Shown in pieces: positions 15,001-23,495 of a stretch of 64,000 nucleotides of DNA. Origin of the DNA: Nematostella vectensis (Eukaryota > Cnidaria > Anthozoa > Actiniaria > Edwardsiidae); the NCBI RefSeq assembly GCF_932526225.1, contig NC_064037.1:3439203-3503202 (forward strand). Reading direction: 5' to 3'. How positions within the stretch are numbered: the stretch's first letter is position 1; every line of letters begins with the position of its first letter. A model generated the notes under the pieces. The model saw only the letters and a program-made list of their open reading frames with translations, did not search any database and was not told the DNA's origin. The position numbers were made by a program, and so were the translations under genes.

Positions 15001-18000
15001 ACAAACAAGACAAAACTCGTCTTTGCTGCGTTTGCTGCTCAATCTTTTTAGTGACGTTTTAGGTGATTGAAATTGGACAGTTGTTTTCTTTTTTCGAAGA
15101 GGAGAACTAACCGGAGTTTGATTCATGATTTCCGACTAAACCCATGCAAAGCATATTAGCATGTTGACAGCTTTCGCGCGATGGTACGGGTTTTGGCACG
15201 TCGGTCGCTTATTAACGCTCCACGCATGCGCAACAGAAACAGTTTCGACCCATGGCAGAGGTATCTTTTCCTCGCGAACTCCAGCCCAGCGAAATACAGA
15301 GAAAAGAGGCCTCTGCTAGCAGGGAAGACTTAGGCGAACTCACGTTGCAAAACCGTGTGCCATTAACGAATGCAACACAGGGATCAGACTGATTTCATAG
15401 TTAAATTCTTGCCTTCAATAAAACTAAAAGGAAAGCCCCGTAAAAGTCAGCTAACAGGCTAAAGCATTTTATCAAATAGATTCTCTGCCGCTTTTGTGTA
15501 CGTTTCCCTTGTGATGACAAGTCCAAAGCAGTCACAGCTGAGGACGTTGGTGGTTGGATTTGTTTTGATAAGGTAGGATCCATCATAACTGTCCTTAGTA
15601 AATTGTCTTGCCTACTCTGTTATTTTTATATAATGGGGAAGAAAAAAAAATTGCACCGCTCGGGGTAGTGTTACTTATTTACCAGGCGGCGGCGGTTACA
15701 TAGCGCGTCGTTTGATAGGTCAAAAGCGCTTTATTATCCATAATCACATAAGGTCTAATTCTCTATTATATTTGGTTCCGAGGGGTAAACCTCTTTTCCA
15801 CGGAAAACTGTCCCATTTATTAACTGTTAAAATGACATTGATTAGTATGATCAACCATACTGAAGGCGAATAGTATTCTGACATCGGACACTTGCTGTAA
15901 TAAGATCCTGGCTCACTGAAAGGATGCGAGAGAGTTCAGGGAGACTCATGGCTGTCATGGTTCAAATGATTATTTTTATTTCGGGACAATACGCGACACG
16001 GCCCAAATAACAGATATTTTCAGCTGCGCTTTAAGATATCTACTGTAGATTTTATGTAAAGATTTCCCAGGACAGCGACCACTCTGCGGCAACTCTTATC
16101 GGTAATTATCGCTTTTGAGTTGTGCCAGGCATAATCCGCTGATGATGGCTATTGTTTGTAAGGCTCATACACAATAAATAGAATGTTCAGCAAGAATTTT
16201 CCCTTCATTTAGTATCGATGTACTATTTAAAACACGAGCAGTAGTAGCAGTGCTTTATCGGATATAAAATTTCGTACCCGATAAAACACGTGATGCGAAT
16301 GTTACGTGCGACTGGGAAGCCATTTCAAGAATTCGGTGCTAAGTCCAGTGGTCCAGTTTCACTGTTACGATTAACTCATCCAATTTCAATAGGCGCTTTG
16401 ACCAATCGAGGTGGAAACACAAAGTCTATGTTCATCAGGGAGTCAAAGCTAGTCCATCAGTGAATTAAAAATATACTCAAAAGCACTCAATGCCTAAAAT
16501 AGTACTTCATTGATTAGATGAAAAGTCGAAAGTGTGCATGTTGCGTTCCTGGGAATCCAGATAACTACAGTAGACACAGAGTAGACAATGAGACAAATTT
16601 TGTTGGAATTGAATAAATTCAGGCGTTCCTCGAGCGCTGTAGAGTTAAAAAAAACATGCCTCCGAAGTCGCAGTTTATACCGCCAAACTCCTGAGACTGA
16701 AGACCAAAAATACTTTAGAAGACTGTGTAATCCAAAGTCGATCAGAAATTACACGAAATGGCAAATAGTAAGAGAGAATAAGGATCCGGAAAAAGAACAG
16801 CATAGCGCTGTTTGTAATTGATTTAGAGAAACTGATTCCGACACGTGAGGATTTTACCACACAGTTATATCCCTGGGGCCTATGTAAAAGCCTACTCACG
16901 TGTCTAAAGAGGGTCATCCGATTGGTCGAATAACCTATTGAATATGGATAAGTTAACAGTAACAGTAAATGAACCCAGTACCGAAATCTTGAATGGCTTC
17001 CCAGTCACATGTAGATAATGTTGAAAATCATGTACTGACTATACTGTGGTTTTCCATTATCTAACTAACAATTAATTTCAGTTATCACGAAACGATATGG
17101 GAACCAATCTCGGATAGAAATTGTTTCAGTATTGTTCAATCAAAAAGAATGAGTAAATAACAGCTACTTTCTTTGCCCATACCCTTAGATTCTCTATTTG
17201 TTTAGTTTTGAATTTTCCAGCACCTAGACCTAGAGATGCCTGCAGAGAGGAGGCTAGGAGCGGCCTTAGATTTCCTGGCTTGTACTTCAATTGGCTTTTA
17301 GAAAATAGGATGTGACTAGTTCAGTGCGAAATCAAGTTTCTTGAGTCACTGTAGATATATGATAATCGATTATTATACAGTCACAAAGTGAAGGGTAATT
17401 TCTCTAGATCATTCTTTATAAGTGGGCCTTGCGAACGCCAGCCCAGTAAAATATAAAGAAATTAAGCTTTTGCTATCAGGAAACCACGGATTATGCCTGG
17501 CAATGCAAAAGCGATATTATTGCCGATAAGAGTTGCCGCAGAGTGGTCTGCTACTGCATATGTCTGTTAGGCTGTTTTATTTGTGTTTGCTTTAGAAGTC
17601 CTTTTGTAATCTTAACAGGAAATCTACAGTAGATGTCTTGATTTTTCGCAGCTGAAAATACCTGTAATTTGGGCCGTGTCGCGCAAAGTGAAAATGATAA
17701 TTCCACCATGAGTCGCTTTGAACTCGCTCTCACCCCTTCAGTGAGCCAGGATCTTTACCCTAAGTGTCCGGCTAGGGTCTCAGTGAATTGTGAATAAACC
17801 AACTTTGTGTAACTAAGCGAATGGGTAAGGTTTTTCGGAACCATAGCGATAAACGGGTTCAGCGAAATCATTTAGTAGCTTTTGTCGCCCCATGACAGGT
17901 TCTCCAATAGGATTCTGGATTCCGGATCCTAGTGTGTGGATTCCGGATTCCATGTGGGTTTTTTCTCGTGGATTCCGGATTCCAGCAGCATGGATTCCGG

Positions 18001-19327
18001 ATTCCATATCTCATTTTTTCATGGATTCCGGATTCCATATCTCATTTTTTCATGGATTCCGGATTCCATATCTCATGTTTTCATGGATTCCGGATCCCAT
18101 ATCTCATTTTTTCATGGATTCCGGATTCCGGATTACCTGTCATGGGGCGACTTTTGAGTGAAAACCCTAGCGTCGTTGTTTTCAACCCTGATTTCTGAGC
18201 TTTGCAAGAAAGTTTGAGATACCAATTTTTATTGTATTTTTCAAGTTCACTCGAATTGGTTGTTTCATTGCGGGTGTTACGATGTACTTTACGGGGAGCG
18301 TGAAGAATGTAATCTCATTTTTAGTTTTATTACTAACTAAATAACGGATCTAGATCATTGCTAACAAGGTAAAAGGCTAATTAATTAGGGTTAAGCTATT
18401 TTAACTTTCAAGCCAATGCAATACGCAATACAAAAATCATCTTTATTTAAAAAGGGTTGCATTTTAGCTCCAACAACCGACGCACATCTAAGCCAAGATG
18501 TACATACTTTATTAAATTTCTGAGTCGCATGATACCAAAAATCGGACTCACTAGACTATACTAGCGGCATTCAAAGACTACAAAGGCCTGCCATTGTGGC
18601 CTTCAATCGATTCGCTTTCTTTTTATAAACGCGCACAAATATAGACTCACGCACACATTCCACGCGCGCACAACAAAAGAAAACCCAGTAAAACCCATAA
18701 GTTAAATATTAATATAGTGAAATATTAAACCACATCATGGGGTATCGTATATCTGTGTTTATTATCCGGTATTTTCTACCCGATGCTTTATCCGGTATTT
18801 TTTACCCGATGTTTTATCGGGTATTTTTACCCGATGTTTTATCGGGTATTTTTACCCGATGTTTTATCGGGTATTTTTACCCGATTTTTTATCGGGTATT
18901 TTTACCCGATGTTTTATTGGGTATTTTTACCCGATGTTTTATTGGGTATTTTTACCCGATGTTTTATCGGGTATTTTTACCCGATGTTTTTACCCGGTGT
19001 TTTATCGGGTAATTTACCCGATATTTATTATCGGGTTTTTACCCGATGTTTTGTATCTACCCGATTACCGGGTACGGGTTGGTTTTCTTATCGGGTATTT
19101 TCATTTACCCGTTGTTTTACCGCCGTGGCCCTAAAGCTCAATTGGTCCCATTTTTCTCTGGAAACGCCACTGCTGATTGCCCTCCAAAAGAAAAAAATAA
19201 ACTTATTACTTTTTGTCTGTTTGATTTTTTTTAGAAAGCTGCACGCAAGAAGATGTGCCTATTACTTTTGGTTCTTGTGATCATAGGTGGCATAATTGCA
19301 TTGATTGTTGTACTGACAAAAAAGTAG
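1..19327 (+). CDS. STX12: Syntaxin-7/12-like Qa-SNARE, copy A (5' end outside window)
   Basis: Seen: exons 1-48 (partial), 271-367, 667-744, 918-1033, 1648-1732, 1815-1902, 3119-3201 and 19235-19327, all with GT/AG borders and one open frame (229 full codons including the stop). It covers the end of the Habc region, the SNARE motif, a basic RKK stretch and a C-terminal TM anchor ending VVLTKK. Known: this family are tail-anchored t-SNAREs of endosomal fusion. Odd features: a 15-bp in-frame duplication in exon 1815-1902 repeats the residues RDLAT just before the zero-layer Gln. The acidic INE becomes INA, DSIE becomes DFIE, and EQAYNN becomes EQDYNN, which puts Asp at the +4 core layer. The last intron is 16 kb because of the insertion at 3405-19148, against 281 bp in copy B. 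Inference: a duplicate under relaxed or altered constraint. An AATAAA lies near 19816. Confidence 0.9.
271..750 (+). repeat. GAT-rich microsatellite tract in syntaxin A intron
   Basis: The intron 368-666 between two syntaxin A exons carries a degenerate (GAT/GGT)n-type tract, roughly 400-630. The same tract is in copy B (about 25440-25665). It explains the low-complexity Met/Val/Asp-rich and His/Ile-rich open frames on both strands, which are not genes. Confidence 0.7.
978..1488 (+). repeat. 73-bp minisatellite x7 spanning a 5' splice site (syntaxin A)
   Basis: Exactly seven 73-bp units (511 bp). Each contains the last 56 nt of exon 918-1033 followed by the first 17 nt of the intron, including the GTAAGTG donor. 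Only the first unit is the functional exon end. Reading through its donor gives an in-frame TAA (AGG TAA). Because 73 is 3n+1 and the unit has no stops on the minus strand, all three antisense frames stay open through the array. Confidence 0.93.
1903..3118 (+). other. Syntaxin A intron, no recognised element
   Basis: An AT-rich intron between the exon carrying the zero-layer Gln and the exon carrying the +2 to +8 SNARE layers. The same intron in copy B (26577-27781) is nearly identical apart from small indels. I see no coding signal; there are short A, T, C and G runs. Confidence 0.6.
3397..3404. repeat. 8-bp target-site duplication, left
   Basis: CATTTTTC abuts the left TIR. The same 8-mer occurs at 19149-19156 right of the right TIR, and once only in the uninterrupted intron of copy B (near 28061-28068). 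Confidence 0.93.
3445..3740. repeat. Subterminal palindrome array, left end of the 15.7-kb element
   Basis: Repeats of the palindrome ATCGGGTAAAAATACCCGAT joined by AAAAC, about 25 bp per unit, with diverged units at the edges. The array is repeated at about 5922-6217 by the 2.48-kb duplication, and mirrored at the other end of the element (about 18765-19110). Inference: transposase-binding subterminal repeats. It also explains the Phe/Arg/Tyr/Pro-rich spurious frames here. Confidence 0.8.
3448..5908. repeat. 2,477-bp tandem duplication, copy 1
   Basis: The sequence from 3448 recurs at 5925 with a constant offset of 2477. Open frames at 3541-3750 and 4135-4317 recur identically at 6018-6227 and 6612-6794, and I saw no mismatch in the stretches compared. 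It holds the subterminal palindrome array and a possible minus-strand terminal exon (4727-4796). Confidence 0.9.
4727..9723 (-). other. Possible minus-strand transcription unit inside the insertion
   Basis: Seen: at 9612-9723 on the minus strand there is a 37-codon open segment, RDNRALKVKTQRLHEN and onward to AEREHQGFQ, bounded by an AG acceptor and a GTAAGC donor. It is charged and coiled-coil-like. Further along, 7204-7273 and its duplicate 4727-4796 each hold an acceptor followed by a frame ending in AKKKKIQ and a stop, with AATAAA-type signals beyond (plus-strand tttatt near 6963 and 4486). The 9612 exon ends in phase 0, which does not join the terminal frame directly, so an exon is missing or the link is wrong. 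ETS-like sites (acttcctc) near 9920-9950 could mark a promoter. Family not recognised; it may be a captured host gene fragment. Confidence 0.28.
5925..8385. repeat. 2,477-bp tandem duplication, copy 2
   Basis: Second copy of 3448-5908. The two are separated by about 17 bp (5908-5924). Similarity ends near 8385, after which the sequence is unique. Confidence 0.9.
8386..13290. other. Interior of the 15.7-kb insertion, mostly unrecognised
   Basis: AT-rich sequence with no recognised domain. Two segments have exon-like borders. One is 11312-11500 (+), after an AG acceptor, ending in a Pro/Arg/Gly-rich tail and a stop. The other is a short frame ending at 11181 (DVATLFQESKLELAAVPVKKQ without its first residues), also after a CAG. 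I cannot assign either to a family. Both could be captured exons or chance. Confidence 0.3.
9991..10122. mobile_element. Small hAT-like MITE candidate
   Basis: The left end CAGCGGCGTAGCCAGGG and the right end (reverse complement AAGGGAGTAGCCAGGGGG) share an inverted GTAGCCAGGG core. Both sides are flanked by GCTAAG (9985-9990 and 10123-10128). Many animal hAT-type MITEs have GGCGTAGCCAGG-like ends. It is GC-rich against an AT-rich background. Confidence 0.45.
13298..13665 (+). pseudogene. Non-LTR retrotransposon reverse-transcriptase fragment
   Basis: Translates through ARLGLNINRGKSKVF and DTFTYLGSILDNKGGTDADI to KIRLFNTIIKPILLYG. This is the C-terminal RT/thumb pattern of endonuclease-type LINEs (LNINxxKTK, YLGS, RIGKAR, LLYG). 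After LLYG a deletion shifts the frame, and TVTTMKKIQV continues in another frame. There is no start and no upstream RT core, so it is a dead internal fragment. GC content is clearly above the surroundings. Confidence 0.8.
14517..15326. mobile_element. MULE-like TIR element 1 (810 bp)
   Basis: The ends are TTCCCTGCTAGCAG and its inverse, with TIRs extending about 80-90 bp through the CCATGG region. A 9-bp target duplication GACTTAGGC flanks it (14508-14516 and 15327-15335). A second copy lies at 61591-62358 in the opposite orientation with its own 9-bp TSD. Long TIRs and 9-bp TSDs point to Mutator-like elements. It is nested in the 15.7-kb insertion. Confidence 0.85.
14677..15126 (-). CDS. 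Zinc-ribbon-like ORF carried by MULE-like element 1
   Basis: A 149-codon frame starting MNQTPVSSPLRKKKTTVQFQ. A basic N-terminus is followed by CLVCG and, about 60 residues on, CKTCKRK, so a CxxC...CxxC zinc-binding pair is likely. The homologous frame in the copy at 61757 breaks after about 75 residues. The last 25 residues run into a small tandem repeat near the TIR and may not be native. It could be the N-terminal part of a transposase or a captured host segment. I do not recognise the family. Confidence 0.45.
   Translation of the reverse strand: MNQTPVSSPLRKKKTTVQFQSPKTSLKRLSSKRSKDEFCLVCGINFKTSGQASFFNVNIAQLDSKKMLQNFLVNLAISRRICKTCKRKIDSLVKREKILNEDKALNGFFYNSSRDISTEDAVSNAGLLSRSGYTFHACIYVSCMHCGLK
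15880..17775. mobile_element. Long-inverted-repeat element, about 1.9 kb
   Basis: The arms, about 15880-16145 and 17485-17775, are imperfect inverted repeats. Shared blocks include AGATCCTGGCTCACTGAA, CGACACGGCCCAAAT, TTTTCAGCTGCG and GCGGCAACTCTTATCGG. The loop holds another, smaller TIR pair. At 17427-17485 a sequence resembles the MULE TIR (gccagcccagtaaaatata...), probably an old solo end. Confidence 0.65.
16306..17012. mobile_element. Nested small TIR element with a possible THAP remnant
   Basis: GACTGGGAAGCCATTTCAAG near 16311 is inverted near 16987-17012 (cttgaatggcttcccagtc). Between them, short plus-strand frames contain RKCACCVPGNPDNYS and, downstream, KWQIVRENKDPEKEQHSAVC. The second loosely matches the W...R...S.VC part of THAP domains. 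Frames are broken, so at best this is a decayed P-type or THAP-bearing fragment. Confidence 0.35.
17885..18150. mobile_element. 266-bp MITE with internal 31-bp minisatellite
   Basis: The TIRs are TCGCCCCATGACAGGT (17885-17900) and its exact inverse (18135-18150). The flanking duplication is CTTTTG (17879-17884 and 18151-18156). The interior is a run of 31-bp units containing ATGGATTCCGGATTCC, which produce three overlapping spurious frames rich in WIPDS/GFHIS. Confidence 0.8.
18765..19110. repeat. Subterminal palindrome array, right end of the 15.7-kb element
   Basis: About a dozen units of TTTTATCGGGTATTTTTACC type, the reverse complement of the left array. Diverged units next to the TIR read ACCGGGTACGGG. 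All long frames here are artefacts of the repeat. Confidence 0.8.
19149..19156. repeat. 8-bp target-site duplication, right
   Basis: CATTTTTC, the partner of 3397-3404. Confidence 0.93.
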
Positions 19328-20529
19328 ATAGGCACAAAGCACACACTTCAATATAATCTGCACTAGCCATGCTACATATGAACCCCGCCACACTTTACAG
19401 GGACGGATCTAGGGGTGGGCCGAGCTTACCCCCCTTTTTTCAGATATTTGGCTTAGAAATGTAAGCAAATCCATGGAAGAACAATGAATCTCCCCGCTTC
19501 ATGAAACCTTTGCTTCTGTTCTTTTTTTTTTTTTTTTAACTCCTGGACCCGCCCCTGCTTTATACTTCCTTCTCCCACTCCTAACCCCTAATGTAGCTGA
19601 AAGTTACTAACAGTCTGTAAGAACAGACTGTGAAATTTGCACTTGATCCTCTGAGCTAAAATAATTATAACGATGATATGATAGGAGGAAAATCCATGCT
19701 TATACTATGATAATATGTGTGATATAGAAGCATGCAACCCTCAGACTGTGTAACTCTTGCATCATGATATTTTCATTATTCAAGCATCATAGATAAAATA
19801 GAATATTCAAATGCCAAATAAATACATACCTAGTAGATAAGGGCTTAGCCAGTCCCGAAAAAATAGGGTCACAAGGAAGTTAATTGTGGTTCATTATGAT
19901 TCCTTTCCCATCTTTTTCCCGAGAATGGGTGGTTTCCTCATGGAGAGGATCCCCCTAGCTAGGCAACCACGCTAGGCGAAAATGGGTATCTACTGATAGA
20001 TCTTGTATAAGATAATTATTGCATTCTGAAACACATGCGTCAAATTCAGGTTAGTTTAGACATTCTGTTTATTTCCAGAAATAATTATTCTTTACATTAC
20101 ATTATCATTTATAAAAGTATTTCAAAAGCTATATAGATAGAATTAGTCTCGTTACACCTCTTATAGTGCTACTTATCAATTGGAAGCAGTAAAAGTTTTT
20201 TTAATTATACAATGATTTGTTGGATTTGTTACAATTGTCGTAATCCAAGATCTTTGGAATTCATGCGTATCTAAGGGAATAAAACATAGTATTGTCATAC
20301 CCAAACGGGCAAAACACTGTGTTCCATCTATTTACAAAATAAGGGCGTAGCAAACTCTGGAGGGAAGGGGATGATGGTGTTTGTGTTTGGTGGTGCTACT
20401 TTCCTTTTTGGACTAAAATTTAGAAGAAATTTAAGTGAGCTAATTCCAGATATTTTCCTCCTGCAATTTGCTTATGTGTTCCCTCACGCCTTCGTGAAAT
20501 AACCCTGGATCCAACCGTTTATCATTAAA
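19157..20529. repeat. Segmental duplication, right part of unit A
   Basis: Everything from the window start to 3404, and from 19157 to about 20529, is colinear and very similar to 25034-29438. The shared sequence ends at ...tttatcattaa in both. This includes the terminal exon, the 3' flank with an AATAAA near 19816, and the MITE. Confidence 0.93.
19398..19557. mobile_element. hAT-like MITE downstream of syntaxin A
   Basis: The left end is CAGGGACGGATCTAGG. The right end, inverted, is CAGGGGCGGGTCCAGG. The same element is at 28309-28466 after copy B, so it predates the segmental duplication. Flanks are too diverged for a clear TSD. Confidence 0.6.
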
Positions 20530-21600
20530 TTTAAAATTAAATTGAAAAGAAGGAATAGAGAAAAGAAGAGATTTGAAGAGAAGGAAAAAGTGTTAGCTTT
20601 ATAGGTCTTTTACGGCATCCAAAAGAAAGGACATGGTCAAAAATCAGTTTGCCTTGATTTATAAACCAAGTATAAAACATGAATATTAAACAAGAGTAAC
20701 TTCAAATAGCGTAACTTCTGACTATGTCCCACTTTAGGTGATGGATCAAGTATGGTTAGTTAAGGATTAAAAGATTGTTAAATAATAAAAGGGTTAAAAT
20801 CATAAAATATAAAAAAGTGTTTAACTTATTGGCTTTAATTTAAAGTTAAGAATTATAACAGTGAGAAGTCTCACCTCGTCTTTGCCTACTATCATCCAAC
20901 CAATAGCATTGGACCAACTCTACACAGGGGGTCGCATAGGATGAAAGGGTTAACAACGCAACATCAATTTATTGGAATAATTATGACAAGTCATACAATA
21001 CAATGTTTGGTGACAACATTAAGGAATATAGTGTAAAAACAGACACATCACAGTGGTAGTAATTATTATATCATGTGTATCATACATATTAAGAAATTAC
21101 AGTATAGAGCAGTGTTTAAAAAAACAAAATATGATGGAAAAAATGTCCCTCTGGTATTTATTATGTGCATGATCTCTGTCTCGTTAAAAAAAGGAACAAA
21201 ATTTGTTCAGAAGACTGCAAACAAATGGCATTTATTTCTGCTGTCTGTAAAGTGAACTTAACCTATGTCTGGAAGCTGAATTTAAATTTTGAGGTCTGTA
21301 ACCTCTATCTTTAAATTGAAAAAAAAAGCTTTATCTACTACATATGTCTGGCTTTTAACAAATATACACAACAGTCATGTTTTACACTCAGTCACAAATA
21401 TATATACATAAACAAAAGTCGACAAAAAAGTGCAATATACTTTGATAGAATGGACAAATCACATCCTGGTTATAAGGACTGGTAAATGCATTGTATTTAC
21501 AGTAAAAGCAGTGCTATTCAGTTTTATATGTAACCCAAGAAGTCATTACATTTTACAGTACCAGTAGTGGACGAAATCTTTTGATAAATAAATACCAAAA
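20530..21600. other. Duplication junction and AT-rich stretch, no gene seen
   Basis: This begins where unit A ends and leads into the NRBP fragment. On the minus strand I looked for NRBP exon 3 (kinase-like domain) and see none. It is AT-rich with many TAA/TTA stops. Inference: partial NRBP intron 2 joined to syntaxin flank. Confidence 0.5.
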
Positions 21601-21613
21601 AATGAATACTTAC

Positions 21614-23379
21614 TTCCTGACTTTTGAAATCCTTTCTTTCTGAAAATTGCACTTCATTCCAGACAACCTCAACACCTTCCTCAGTGTCCATTGCCAGGTA
21701 AGCATGGTCAATACCAGGAACATCTCGCTGCATTACCTATAATGGCACAATTTTTGGCATAAATGGTTTGAGCTAGCAGCTATGTTCTCTGGACCATGTT
21801 GTTTAGTGCCTTGATCTTGAGTTTATGTTCTCTGGACCATGTTGTTTAATGCCTTGATCTAGAGTTTATGTTCTCTGGACCATGTTGTTTAATGCCTTGA
21901 TCTAGAGTTTATGTTCTCTGGACCATGTTGTTTAGTGCCTTGATCTTGAGTTTATGTTCTCTGGACCATGTTGTTTAATGCCTTGAGCTAGAGTTTATGT
22001 TCTCTGGACCATGTTGTTTAGTGCCTTGATCTTGAGTTTATGTTCTCTGGACCATGTTGTTTAGTGCCTCGATCTAGAGTTTATGTTCTCTGGACCATGT
22101 TGTTTAGTGCCTTGATCTAGAGTTTATGTTCTCTGGACCATGTTGTTTAGTGCCTTGATCTAGAGTTTATGTTCTCTGGACCATGTTGTTTAGTGCCTTG
22201 ATCTTGAGTTTATGTTCTCTGGACCATGTTGTTTAATGCCTTGATCTAGAGTTTATGTTCTCTGGACCATGTTGTTTAGTGCCTTGATCTTGAGTTTATG
22301 TTCTCTGGACCATGTTGTTTAGTGCCTTGATCTAGAGTTTATGTTCTCTGGACCATGTTGTTTAGTGCCTCGATCTTGAGTTTATGTTCTCTGGACAATG
22401 TTGTGTAATGCCTTGATCTAGAGTTTATGAAGGGTGTTTGCATACACTACGCACTTTGTAACATTTTGCCCTTATCTAGAAAGATTGGAATAAAAGTCTG
22501 AATTGTTGGCAATATTTATTGCATATTTGTTACGTTTAGTCACAGTCATTTTGACCTCAGCCAAACTATGCACTTGAGCTATGTATGTAAGTAATGACTG
22601 CTTAATTAACTGAGGCAAACATTACTTTCCAATTGTTAGGTGGTTCATTTGCGTCACCAAGCAACAAGGTAAGGCATTACACTCTACCAAGTACCCGACA
22701 ATGTGACACCTTTTGGAGTTTGATTCTTGGTCGCACTTTTTTAAAACACTTAGCAATTAGATTTCACAATGTTAAACATGCAAGGGGGGACATAAAAACA
22801 GAATGCCACAAACTAACTTAGCATGTAACAAGCAAAATGGTACTGTACTGCGATGCACTAGAAACGGTGGGTAGGCAGTCGTCTTTTAGCTCAAGCACAC
22901 ATAGCGAGAAAGAGGCCAGACCCCAAAGGAGGAGTACAATGTAAACGCGGTTTTTCGCTGTTATTTATAAATTAACTACAACACTTAATACAAGAACACT
23001 CTAGCTAAATTTTAACGAGGGAAAATCTTCTTTGAAAACACCGAGTAAATGAAAGAAAAAGCCAAGCAAAAACGGCACTAAACTTGATTTGTTTGTAAGT
23101 TATGAAGTGGAATAATGTTGAAGCTTTTATTTGGTCCCAGTTGATTTCCAAATGATAGTGAGTCAAAAAAATCCTTCACTTCTCTTGAAATCTACAGAGG
23201 TAAAAGCTTTGGGTTGTAAAGAGAGGGAGTGTGTTTACGACAGCAATGTTTACCTCCTGTCGTCTCTTCTCCCATCGCCGGCAAGGACTTTGTTCAACAA
23301 CATCGTCATCTTCATCATCATCACTTTCGTCTCCCGAATGTTCGACAACCGTCTCTGTAATCGTCAAATAACTGGTCAT
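21614..23379 (-). pseudogene. NRBP1: NRBP pseudokinase gene, 5' fragment (exons 1-2 only)
   Basis: Seen: exon 1 23379-23254 (42 codons, starts MTSYLTITETVVEHSGDESD, ends WEKRRQE) and exon 2 21736-21614 (41 codons). They join in phase 0 to read RRQEVMQRDVPGIDHAYLAM, then DTEEGVEVVWNEVQFSERK. Known: this matches the acidic N-terminus, ESPCGRW-type motif and start of the kinase-like domain of nuclear receptor binding proteins, adaptor pseudokinases of about 530 aa. No later exon follows, although exon 2 keeps a good GTAAGT donor. Inference: the gene was cut in intron 2 by the duplication breakpoint, and the intact copy lies left of the window. The fragment keeps its promoter, so short transcripts are possible. 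It is divergent from syntaxin B. Confidence 0.88.
21779..22428. repeat. 43-bp minisatellite (about 15 units) in NRBP intron 1
   Basis: Units of GTTCTCTGGACCATGTTGTT plus TAGTGCCTTGATCTAGAGTTTAT variants in tandem, starting about 40 bp from the exon 2 acceptor. Units differ mainly at AGT/AAT and CTAG/CTTG. They do not include the splice site. Confidence 0.92.
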
Positions 23380-23464
23380 GTCCTCCTTTTCGATTCAGGC
23401 TATAGTCTTTTGGGTGACACGGAAATTTGAAGCAATGAAATGGTTGTTGGATTGAGCTATTTGA

Positions 23465-23495
23465 CGGCGTCGGAAGTTTCAAGATGGCGGGTATT
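23465..23495 (-). promoter_or_regulatory. Probable NRBP core promoter (YY1- and ETS-like sites)
   Basis: About 100 bp upstream of the NRBP ATG, the minus strand reads CCGCCATCTTGAAACTTCCG, a YY1-type CCGCCATCTTG beside an ETS-type ACTTCCG. These are typical of TATA-less housekeeping promoters in animals. The interval 23380-24508 separates two divergent genes and may be bidirectional. Confidence 0.5.

Larger units (their letters stand above)
3405..19148. mobile_element. 15.74-kb TIR insertion in the last intron of syntaxin A
   Basis: Seen: the left end begins GGATCAATTGAGC. The right end, reverse-complemented, begins GGACCAATTGAGC. The inverted match runs 25 bp with one mismatch. CATTTTTC is duplicated on either side, and the paralogous intron in copy B is an intact empty site (27865-28145). 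Both ends carry arrays of ATCGGGTA/TACCCGAT palindromes inside the TIRs. Inside are a 2.48-kb tandem duplication, an RT fragment, a MULE-like element, a palindromic element and small MITEs. No long transposase frame is visible, so it is probably non-autonomous or decayed. Known: 8-bp TSDs and subterminal repeats occur in hAT and some other superfamilies, but the end sequence does not let me assign one. Confidence 0.88.

Noticed and set aside
17892-18198. Repetitive ORFs rich in GFRIP/WIPDS
   Set aside because: Translation of the 31-bp repeat inside a MITE.
18737-19280. 165-codon Phe/Tyr/Arg-rich frame
   Set aside because: Translation of the subterminal palindrome array; similar frames occur at the left end.
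21000-23400. CRISPR-like array at 21779-22428
   Set aside because: Contiguous 43-bp minisatellite without unique spacers, in an intron of an animal gene.
23131-23430. 99-codon plus-strand frame over NRBP exon 1
   Set aside because: Shadow of the acidic NRBP exon on the other strand.
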